A stretch of 64,000 nt of DNA from Osedax fenrisi (lineage: Eukaryota; Annelida; Polychaeta; Sabellida; Siboglinidae). The notes under the pieces were generated by a model. That model did no database searches and had not been told where the DNA came from. It saw only the letters and a list, made by a program, of their open reading frames with translations. The stretch covers positions 5,016,045 through 5,080,044 of the forward strand of contig OZ025239.1 of assembly GCA_964019155.1 (NCBI GenBank). Reading direction: 5' to 3'. A program made the position numbers and the translations under genes. Positions 1 to 9,858 of the stretch are shown here, in pieces (the first letter of the stretch is position 1; each line of letters starts with the position of its first letter).

Positions 1-42
<42 letters not shown>
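1..42. repeat. (TA)n microsatellite
   Basis: Pure TA run at the window start. Similar TA tracts of 20-70 bases recur throughout the window (for example 262-301, 563-609, 4618-4674, 12718-12764, 25209-25264, 26612-26670, 46382-46452, 61665-61735) and are not listed one by one. Confidence 0.95.
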
Positions 43-46
<4 letters not shown>

Positions 47-258
47 CAGTATTAAAATAATGGTTAGTGGCTCTACTTATATTTCTATAACATTCTATAA
101 GTTGTAGTTCAGTGGATCTAATGGACAAATCCATATTAATTCGTACAAAATAGTTTAATTGATCTTATATAATATAATAAGATAATATTTTTTCAAAAAT
201 AATAAGAATGAATGGCAAAAACTGATTGGACGATAATTGAATGATAATGAATGCTCAC

Positions 259-304
<46 letters not shown>

Positions 305-317
305 ATATAATATAAAT

Positions 318-546
318 AGCGAGTATACCCGTTTTGTATACAAATGGACCCATCAAGAAGTCATAGAATTATACATGTTATAAATAACTGTGAGGGACCC
401 CGGACTATAGAAACATTTTGGTTTCTTTTGTTTTGATTTATAAGTTATGAAGTGCTTAATAAACACAAGAGAAACACCAGAACTACCTGGAACCGAGAGT
501 CATGTTTTCCAGAAAGTGACGATTGCACTGAGCCATTGACTCCATG
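318..546 (-). mobile_element. SINE family 1 (tRNA head), degenerate
   Basis: Read on the minus strand it starts with a tRNA-like head whose A box is TGGCTCAGTGC and whose damaged B box is CGGTTCCAGGT, followed by a body with GTGTTTCTCTTGTG and ending near TCTTGATGGGTCCATTTG. It shares this order with 13731-13997. Copy 2 is at 42108-42337. Confidence 0.65.
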
Positions 547-554
547 AATATATA

Positions 555-635
<81 letters not shown>

Positions 636-647
636 ATAGGTGTTAAA

Positions 648-925
648 TAACTGTATGGCTCAGTTGGCTAATGCGTCAAATACACATGCAGTAGGAAGCG
701 GGTTCAAGCCCGATCCGGGCTATGTAAATAAGTATTAACTATTATTTAGAAGTGATTTTATATGAGTACCAATATGTCTAAAACAATTTTTGGCTCTCGT
801 TAAAACCATGGATTCTTTAATAATAGATCGGATTCGAAGGGACATTTGAGCCATATGGTTATAAGTGAAAAGCAATCTAAGCATAGAAGGGTCATAATAC
901 TGAAACTCTTTAGGGTGTGTTTTCG
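648..925 (+). mobile_element. SINE family 2 (tRNA head plus body)
   Basis: A box TGGCTCAGTTGG and B box GGTTCAAGCCC with tRNA spacing, then a body containing GGCTCTCGTTAAAACCATGG and GAAGGGACATTTGAGCCATA. The 3' end typical of the family is missing here. No anticodon arm of a functional tRNA is convincing. Copy 2 is at 42426-42705. Confidence 0.7.
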
Positions 926-1087
926 TCAACCACTAGTGCAACTGCAACCACTAGTGCAATCACTAATACAAGTATGTATGAATGGATATATTTTATTTAA
1001 ATGACATTAAATAACATGCATTAAATATGTATATATATACATACATATTTGTACTAGTAAATATAATGTTATACATACTTGTATATG

Positions 1088-1135
<48 letters not shown>

Positions 1136-1223
1136 ATATATATATTATTATATATATAATATAATAAAAATATAATATATATATATATATTATATATATA
1201 TTATATATTATATTATTATTATA

Positions 1224-1282
<59 letters not shown>

Positions 1283-1284
1283 TG

Positions 1285-1395
1285 ATATATACATACATAA
1301 TTACATACATACATACATACATACATATATAAACACATGCATACATACATACATACATACATACATACATACACGCATACATACACGCTCACATA
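1285..1395. repeat. (TACA)n microsatellite
   Basis: Tetranucleotide tract with interruptions, following a TA tract. It is in the left palindrome arm only. Copy 2 is at 43048-43160. Confidence 0.9.
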
Positions 1396-1689
1396 CATAA
1401 CTTCAATTTAATTTTGGTAAATAAATGCGCGCATACCTAAAAATAGCAATTACGTCACAATTGTGACGTATTTTATGATTCATTTCATGGGCGGATAATA
1501 TTATGCGTGCGTTCAAAGCATAGAGCTAGAGAAATTTCTCTCTGGATCTATGATCCGCTAGTGTGGCGCAGATGTCAAGTGCTGTGGTAAGAATAAATAG
1601 TACAACAAGACGTGTTTTGTAACAGTTGGATTTTTACATGCAGTGAATACGAATTTCTCGTACACCTGTGGTTTTTCCACATGTGGTTG

Positions 1690-2982
1690 TTCCATCTGTG
1701 GTTGACCAAAAACATACCCTAACTCTGCCATGAATTATATTTATTTCACTTTAGATAAAAATATTCGTATTCAATTATTAAAACTTGACCTTTCATCTGC
1801 TTTTGATAGTGTCTCTCATGATATACTTATCAATAGGCTATCACAAATCGCCATTACTGGAGATGCTTTACAAATATTAATTCAACTTATCAAAGATAGA
1901 ACATATTCTGTTAAGATTCATGAATATTTCATTATACGGGGTTCCACAGGGATCCACATTAGGTCCTCTTCTTTTTACTATTTATATTTCTCTTTTGAAA
2001 TATATAATATAACAAACACCAAATGTGAAATATCATATATATGCGGATGACATTCAAATTTACGCTGAATCTTGTCATCACGATAAATTAATGTTATGTG
2101 CAAATAATATTCGTAAATGGCTCTTAAAAATAATTTACTAAGTAAAACTATGCTCTTAAATATTTCTCTTTCTAATTTTGTTTTTCCTGATATTATATTT
2201 AATAATATTTTAATTATACCTTCATCTAAAATTAAATTCCTTGGAATAATTGTTTCATGTAATTTATTATTTATTATACGTATTATATATATGTAAATCA
2301 GCTAATTATCATTTACATACTATAAATATAATTCGTAAATATTTATCAATAAAATCAACTATTCGACTTATTGAAAGTTTGGTTCTATCTAGATTAGATT
2401 ATGGGAATATTAACTTAATTGGAGCTCCAATATATATATTAAAAAAAATATAAAACGAGTTATTCGTAGATGTATAAAATTATTTTTAATATCCCATATT
2501 CTGGTTGATTTTCGACTAGTTATTATTTACATAAATTAAGATGGCTAGGGATATATTCAAGGATTAATTATAGATTTTTATGTTTAATTATCAAAAGTAA
2601 TTATTCCTGAATTATCTTCCTATTTATCAAAGCTATTATCAGAGAAAAGAACTGGATACTCGAGGCGCTATCCCGTACAACTTGAAGAGGCTCAATGTCG
2701 ATTACAAATCACTAATAGGTCCTTCAAGATTTCGGATGCATCGGTATGGAATAAGCTACCTTTATCAATACGAAGTGCTCCATCTATTTCTATATTCCGC
2801 AAAGGACTGAAAAACATCTTTTATTATAATTTTGTGTTGTTAATTTTTGTTAACATTAATTGATTACACTTTAAATAATTGTTACTACTATTATTCAAGT
2901 GTATAAATAAATTGTATTATTATTAAGTTTCTGGATGGGATGAAAGGACTCCACCAAAATAACAAAATAACAAATAACAATT
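1690..2982 (+). pseudogene. LINE A reverse transcriptase remnant (L2/CR1-like), left arm
   Basis: Decayed reverse transcriptase of a non-LTR retrotransposon. In order and with frameshifts: LDLSSAFDSVSHDIL (1771), a GVPQGST-like stretch (about 1937), YADDIQIYAE (about 2040), FLGIIV (2240), SRLDYGN (2390), and the C-terminal region to about 2870. The F/Y-A-D-D box is the polymerase active site. The 3' end is TTTCTGGATGGGATGAAAGG followed by ACTCCACC and an (AATAACA)n tail at 2955-2982. Not functional. Confidence 0.8.
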
Positions 2983-3039
2983 TATATAATAATATAATAT
3001 ATATTTACAAACTGTTAACTATAAGAAATGTTATTATAC

Positions 3040-3415
3040 GATAATATATATATATAAGTTATAATGTATTTAGTTAAGGTTTTAAATTAAACCATGCTGA
3101 AATATATATGATAAACAATATATCAAATAAATAGATATAACTCAATATATGTAAATAAAAAAGAGCGCATATAATCTAGCCATATTCTATACGAATAATG
3201 TAGGTTTTTCTTAAAGCTAAATATAGAAATGTTATTTCCCGATTTTAATGTATTTCAATTGATATAACCAATAATCTTGTCTTTATGAATTTAACATATA
3301 CATGACATGTTAGGTATGTTAACGAGTGTGATTAATATCTACTGATATAACAACGCAACTATTATATAATATACATAATTTGTTTAGATTATAATATCTA
3401 ATATACCAATATTAA
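3040..3415 (+). repeat. repeat R
   Basis: Interspersed sequence recognised by GACATGTTAGGTATGTTAAC and AAAGCTAAATATAGAAATGT. Other members are at 4255-4640 and 6940-7370 (inverted), 32880-33195, 34020-34140 (partial), and diverged ones at 35285-35565 and 40305-40600, plus copy 2 equivalents. No coding potential; origin unknown. Confidence 0.7.
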
Positions 3416-3881
3416 CATTATTTTTATTCATATAATTAATTATACATAATCATAAACACACATATATATATATAACATTAGTTGTAGTCAATTATAATAA
3501 CATAGTGAATATATTATTACATAATATCGATATATACATTTTTATCAAATCGAGAACCACTCATATCATACTACTTTCATTTATAAATGTTATTAATAAA
3601 AAAGTATTTTAAATAAGATAATTAACATCAAGAGATTAACTCCGAATATAATATAGGTACATTTATTGGTTGAGACTATGTTTTTAAACATTCGAGTCTT
3701 CGAATACAAATCTCGATTCCTAATAATGAAATGTTATATAATCTGAAATATTCGAGTCCATTTAAAAATTGATCATATTGAGTCCTTATAGTAATTTTTT
3801 GAGTCGATTCAAATATTCAAAATAACACTCGAAAAAAATTGTAAGCTCTAATATATATTTAAAGAAATACTATATTTCGTA

Positions 3882-3927
<46 letters not shown>

Positions 3928-4180
3928 TTATTGATTATTAATTTAAACATCGGTCTCTATTATATTTTTATGATTAATGCATTCTTTGAACTTAGGATTT
4001 ATAATGTTTTATACACTTATAAGGGTTGGTTTGGATTTGAAGGTTTCGAATTCCAAGATTTTAGGATTTTATTATTTTAAAAAGTATTAGTAAAATTAAA
4101 AATTTAATTCTACAAATCAGTTAATTATGATTGTTTTTTATAATTTTTTAGTTAAAGAATTAATCAGATTATATACTAAA

Positions 4181-4219
<39 letters not shown>

Positions 4220-4254
4220 ATTTATTTTTATGTATTATTGATTATATCTATACG

Positions 4255-4616
4255 CATAATGTTAATAATTGTATATTAGATATTATAATCGAAGCAAATT
4301 ATGTATTTTATATAATAGTTACGTTATTATATCAGTAGATATTAATCACACTCGTGAACATACCTAACATGTCATTTATATGTTATATGCATAAAGACAA
4401 GATTATTGATTATAGCAAATGAAATACGTTAAAATCGGGAAATAACATTTCTATATTTAGCTTTAAGAAAACCCTACATTTTTCGTATAGAATACGGCTA
4501 GATTATATGCGTTCTTTTTTTTTACATATATTAGTTATATCTATTTATTTGATATATTGTTTATCATATATATTTCAGCATGGTTTAATTTAAAAACTTT
4601 ACGAAATACATTATAA

Positions 4617-4640
<24 letters not shown>
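4255..4640 (-). repeat. repeat R, inverted member
   Basis: Reverse complement of 3040-3415 in the right palindrome arm, ending in a TA tract at 4618-4674. Copy 2 is at about 46010-46390. Confidence 0.7.
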
Positions 4641-4678
<38 letters not shown>

Positions 4679-4741
4679 CGTATAATAACATTTCTTATAG
4701 TTAATATTTTGTAAATATATATTATATTATTATATAAATTG

Positions 4742-6010
4742 TTATTTGTTATTTTGTTATTTTGGTGGAGTCCTTTCATCCCATCCAAAAACTTAGTAAT
4801 AATAAAGTTTATTTATACAATTGAATAATTGTAGTAACAATTCTCTAAAGTGTAATCAATTAATGTTAACAAAAAATTAACAACACAAAATTATAATAAA
4901 AGATGTTTTTCAGTCCTTTGCGGAATATAGAAATAGATGGAGCACTTCGTATCGACAAAGGTAGCTTGTTCCATACCGATGCAACCGAAATCTTGAAGGA
5001 CCTCTTAGTGATTTGTAATCGACATTGAGCCTCTTCAAGTTGTATGGGATAGCGCCTCGAGTATCCAGTTCTTTTCTCTGATAATATCGTTGATAAATAG
5101 GAAGATACTCCAGGAATAATTACTTTTTTAATTAAACATAAAAATCTATAATTAATCCTTGAAGATATCCATAGCCATCTTAATTTATGTAAATAATAAC
5201 TAGTCGAAAATCTACTAGAATATGGGATATTAAAAATAATTGTTATACATCTACGAATAACTCGTTTAATTTTTTTAATATATATATATTGAAGCTCCAA
5301 TTAAGATAATATTCCCATAATCTAATCTAGATAGAACCAAACTTTCAATAAGTCGAATAGTTAATTTTATTGATAAATATTTACGAATTATATTTATATT
5401 ATGTAAATGATAACTAGCTGATTTACATATATATAAAACATGATCTAACTGCTATAAATTAAATGAAACAATTATTCCAAAGAATTAAATTTTAGATGAA
5501 GGTATAATTAAAAGATTATCAAATATAATATCAGGAAAAAACAAAATTAGAAAGATAAATATTTAAGAGCATAGTTTTACTTAGTAAATTATTATTTAAG
5601 AGCCATTTACGAATATTATTTGCACATAACATTACTTTATCATGATGACAAGATTCAGCGTAAATTTGAATGTCATCTGTATATATATATGATATTTCAC
5701 ATTTGGTGACCTAATGTGGATCCCTGTGGAACCCCGTATAATGAAATATTCATGAATCTTAACAGAATATGTTCTATCTTTGATAAGTTGAATTAATATT
5801 TGTAAAGCATCTCCAGTAATGGCGATTTGTGATAGCCTATTGATAAGTATATCCTGAGAGATACTATCAAAAGCAGATGAAATGTCAAGTTTTAATAATT
5901 GAATACGGCTATTTTTATCTAAAGTGAAATAAATATAATTCATGGCAGAGTTAGGGTATGTTTTTGGTCAACCACAGATGGAACAACCACATGTGGAAAA
6001 ACTACAGGTG
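4742..6010 (-). pseudogene. LINE A reverse transcriptase remnant, right arm
   Basis: Minus-strand version of LINE A. The 3' tail is at 4742-4790. The 144-residue open piece 4866-5300 is the L2/CR1-type C-terminus (LRWLWISSRINYRF, SVASVWNKLPLSIRSAPS); 5632-5943 carries LDISSAFDSISQDIL and the fingers region. Frameshifts and stops separate them. Copy 2 is at 46520-47790. Confidence 0.8.
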
Positions 6011-6269
6011 TACGAGAAATTCGTATTCACTGCATGTAAAAATCCAACTGTTACAAAACACGTCTTGTTGTGCTATTTATTCTTACCACAGCACTTGACA
6101 TCTGCGCCACACTAGTGGATCATAGATCCAGAGAGAACTTTCTCTAGCTCTATGCTTTGAACGCACGCATAATATTATCCGCCCATGAAATGAATCATAA
6201 AATACGTCACAATTCTAAAAAAACTAAAGAGAAATAAATATCATTCAAGACAGAGAGTAAAGCAGTTTC

Positions 6270-6463
6270 ATATTATGACCCTTATTATATGCTTAGATAG
6301 CTTTTCACTTATAACCATATGGCTCAAATGTCCCTTCGAATCCGATCTAATATTAAAGAATCCATGGTTTTAACGAGAGCCACAAATTATTTTAGACAGT
6401 TTTTTACTTAAAATCCCATCTATATATCTGACGCATTAGCCAACTGAGCCATACAGTTATTAG

Positions 6464-6465
<2 letters not shown>
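6270..6465 (-). mobile_element. SINE family 2, partial
   Basis: Inverted counterpart of the SINE at 648-925: TGGCTCAGTTGGCTAATGCG on the minus strand near 6440 and the GGCTCTCGTTAAAACCATGG body near 6370. The B box region is lost. Copy 2 is at 48045-48238. Confidence 0.6.
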
Positions 6466-6512
<47 letters not shown>

Positions 6513-6756
6513 GAGCATTCATTACCATTCAATTATCGTCCAATCAGTTTTTGTCATTCATTCTTATTATTTTTGAAAAAATAGTATCTTATTATATTAT
6601 TTAAGATCAATTAAACTATTTTTTACGTAATAATATGAATTTTTAGCCATTGGATCCACTGAACTACAACTTATAGAATGTTATAGAAATATAAGTAGAG
6701 CCACTAACCATTATTTTAATACTGATATTATATATATATATATTTATATATATATA

Positions 6757-6860
6757 TATCGATATAGCCATAGCATTTGATAACGTATGTCATTCTAAAC
6801 TTATATTTTAGATGTCTAAATTAGATATTGGTTGTAATGTATCTATGTGGTTTAACTCGT
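6757..6860 (+). pseudogene. LINE D reverse transcriptase fragment
   Basis: About 35 codons reading DIAIAFDNVCHSKL, then MSKLDIGC and MWFNSYL. This is the A-F-D-x-V palm segment of a non-LTR reverse transcriptase. It matches the reverse complement of 36615-36730. Copy 2 is at about 48533-48640. Confidence 0.65.
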
Positions 6861-6911
6861 ACCTTAGAATTAATCAGATTATATAGTAAATCTATATATA
6901 CATACATATAT

Positions 6912-6939
<28 letters not shown>

Positions 6940-6949
<10 letters not shown>

Positions 6950-7370
6950 TTGTATTTATGTTTATGTATTATTAATTATATCTATACGCATAATGTTAAT
7001 AATTGTATATTATATATTTTAATCGAAGTAAAGTATGTATATTATATAATAGTTACTTTATTATATCAGTAGATATTAATCACACTCGTTAACATACCTA
7101 ACATGTCATGTATATGTTATATTCATAAATATAAGATTATTGGTTATATCAAATGAAAAACGTGAAAATCTGGAAATAACATTTCTATATTTAATATTAA
7201 GAAAACCATATATTATTCGTATAGAATACGGCTAGCTTATATGCGCTCTTTTTATATAATGAGTTATATCTATTTATTTGATATATTGTTTATCATATAT
7301 ATTTTAATTTGGTTTAATTGAAAAACTTAACTAAATATATTATAACTTATATATATATATATATATATAT
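6940..7370 (-). repeat. repeat R, inverted member
   Basis: Same orientation as 4255-4640 and somewhat diverged from it. Ends in a TA tract at 7349-7374. Copy 2 is at 48740-49165. Confidence 0.7.
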
Positions 7371-7519
7371 ATATTATCGTATATATTTTCTTGTTATTGG
7401 GTATATTCCTATGAAAGGTAAGCCACACTGTGAGATTGATATTTTCTATAGAATTATATATATATATATATAATATGAATCATTCGATAATTAATGCATT
7501 TCACAATGTTATTACATTG

Positions 7520-7917
<398 letters not shown>

Positions 7918-8059
7918 GATTGATTGATTGATAATTTATTTAAGCAAATACATAGCCGATAATATAATCGAAAGTATAAAGTATAAATATTTGCTAACGA
8001 TAACATACGTTATAGAAATAAACAAAGAATAATACGAAATTAAAAAATTAAAGAAATTA

Positions 8060-8190
8060 AAACGTTTTACAGTTACCGTAAAAATAAACGAAAAACAATC
8101 GAAAGTAAAAATAAATCATATAGTAAAAATAAACGAAAAATGATCAAAATAGAAATAAAATATAGCGTAAAAATAATCGAAAATAGAAAT
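8060..8190. repeat. tandem repeat of about 44 bases, three units
   Basis: Units starting GTAAAAATAAACGAAAAA or a close variant at about 8077, 8119 and 8166, within the LINE F 3' UTR. Also present in copy 2 near 49824-49940. Confidence 0.6.
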
Positions 8191-8254
8191 AAAATACATT
8201 ATTTTGTAAGTGGCATCGAAATATTCACTTTCTACTTTAACTATATAGAATTCT

Positions 8255-8855
8255 TCTTTTCTTTGTACCCTGTTTTAGTAATACATTATTAGTTATATAG
8301 TTTAATATTTAAATGTTAAATTTTAAATATATTATAAACAGTACATGTTAAAAATCAAATAAACCAATACTAGAATAAGACAAATACTAGAATGAAACAA
8401 ACAAATAATGTAATACTTACCAAAATCTGTAATAATAGTAGGTAGTACTTTATTAATTGTATATTTTAATTGTATAATAAATTTGAAACATATATATATA
8501 TACAAACAGAAAATGTTACAAATAAAATAAACCAATATACCTATATACAAACAATTACTAACAAAATTAACCAATAATATTACGAAACAAACAATATAAT
8601 ACTTGATAATAATACATCAATAATACATAATACATCACTATAACCTGAAATAATAGAAAATTATTAATATTGTAGTTTAGTAATATAATACATTTGAAAC
8701 ATATTTACAATATATATATATATATATATATAAAACAAATATATATGTAATACCGAACAAACAACAATAAAATAATACTTCCCACTTTATCTGTAATAAT
8801 AATGAATTATTAATTTTATATTACAATATATTTGAAATATAGATATAAAAACCCA
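8255..8855. repeat. degenerate tandem repeat of about 170 bases in LINE F 3' UTR
   Basis: Three to four units, each with ATAATACTT, TCTGTAATAATA and TTTGAAACATAT in the same order (starts about 8397, 8584, 8756; an older one before 8397). Copy 2 is at about 50000-50605. Confidence 0.6.
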
Positions 8856-9858
8856 AATTTTCTATAACAAAAACTCATTAAAAAAAAAAACCAGATAAGA
8901 GATAAGGCAATAATTAAGATACAAAATGAAACTTAAATCAATATAAAATTATCAATTTCTGTTAAAAAAAAGTTGTTTGTCAAAACAGATTTTGTTTATT
9001 TTATTTTTAAAAGATGAAATAGATACAGATTTTATTATATCATTATTTAATGAATTCCATATATTAACTGATCTATTATTATATTTTTAATTGTATTATC
9101 ATAATTATGTATTACAATTAATTATTTACAATTACTTCTAGTTCTATAATTATTCGAAATGTTAAGAATATCAGATATATTTATATCTGTATAATTATTT
9201 GAAATTTAAAAAATTGTAGTTAGATCTCTTTTTAATCTTCTAAGTTCAAGTGATTCTAATTTAAAATATACCAATCTCTCTATATATGATTTATAATTAA
9301 TATTTGATGAATTTGTATATCCTACGCATCTTGTAATTAATCGTCTAGTTTTAAATTTTCTAGTTTTAAATTATGGATGCATATTCTAAAATTGGTCTGC
9401 AATAAATTTTATATGCATTTAATAATGCTCTAGGGGATTTTGTAGTAATGCATAAAAATTGAATTCAGAGAAAAATAAGCATTTTTACAAATATAATCAA
9501 TATGTTTATTAAATAAAAGTATTACAAATATATAGTTTTAGAAATTATATATATTTTTAACAAACTGTTTCCCTATGATTTTAAATTGAACAATTGCCGA
9601 ATTCGATTTTCTTGTTTACTAAATAAATTAGCGTTGTGATGTTTCAATTTTCTTATTTTCAAATCGATTTTAAAACCTTATCCTTTAATGTAATGACTAC
9701 GTAAATATCGAAAGTAATTCCGTATAATATAGAGAACAAGTTACCCGGATGTATGTCGAAATTAATTAGTTTTAAAGAAATTTAATTTTTTTTCATTTGT
9801 AGAAATAACGCGTTAAATTTATACGATTTTTAATTTGGTTGCTATGTGTTGCAACTGA

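Larger units (their letters stand above)
43..3400. repeat. left arm of a large palindrome, copy 1
   Basis: Matches 4255-6733 as reverse complement in four blocks: 43-265 with 6510-6733, 730-925 with 6270-6420, 1442-2870 with 4866-6230, 2930-3400 with 4255-4790. This arm has additional material (SINE at 318-546, TA/TACA arrays at 1090-1395) missing from the other arm. Confidence 0.85.
4255..6733. repeat. right arm of the large palindrome, copy 1
   Basis: Inverted partner of the left arm. It holds a minus-strand version of the reverse transcriptase remnant with longer open pieces. The 850-base spacer 3400-4255 has no recognisable content other than AT-rich DNA and a TA tract at 3886-3923. Confidence 0.85.
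7918..9858 (-). mobile_element. LINE F, copy 1, internally deleted
   Basis: Minus-strand non-LTR element. It keeps the 5' leader (9520-9858), the last part of the reverse transcriptase (about 8960-9519, with a C-terminal VNIWNSLNNDIIKSVS stretch) and a long 3' UTR, but lacks ORF1, endonuclease and most of the reverse transcriptase. The full version in copy 2 (49319-54847) shows that 3,237 bases were lost between 9519 and 9520. Confidence 0.75.

Noticed and set aside
648..720. tRNA gene
   Set aside because: A and B boxes are present but the arms do not pair as a tRNA and the sequence continues into a repeated SINE body. The same holds for 13940-13997, 26520-26612 and 41740-41818.
1134..1382. 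82-codon open frame rich in Met-Tyr-Cys-Val
   Set aside because: It is a translation of the TACA and TA microsatellites.
43..6733. DNA transposon with long terminal inverted repeats
   Set aside because: No transposase lies in the spacer, the arms contain unrelated nested retroelements, and no target duplication is evident at the ends.
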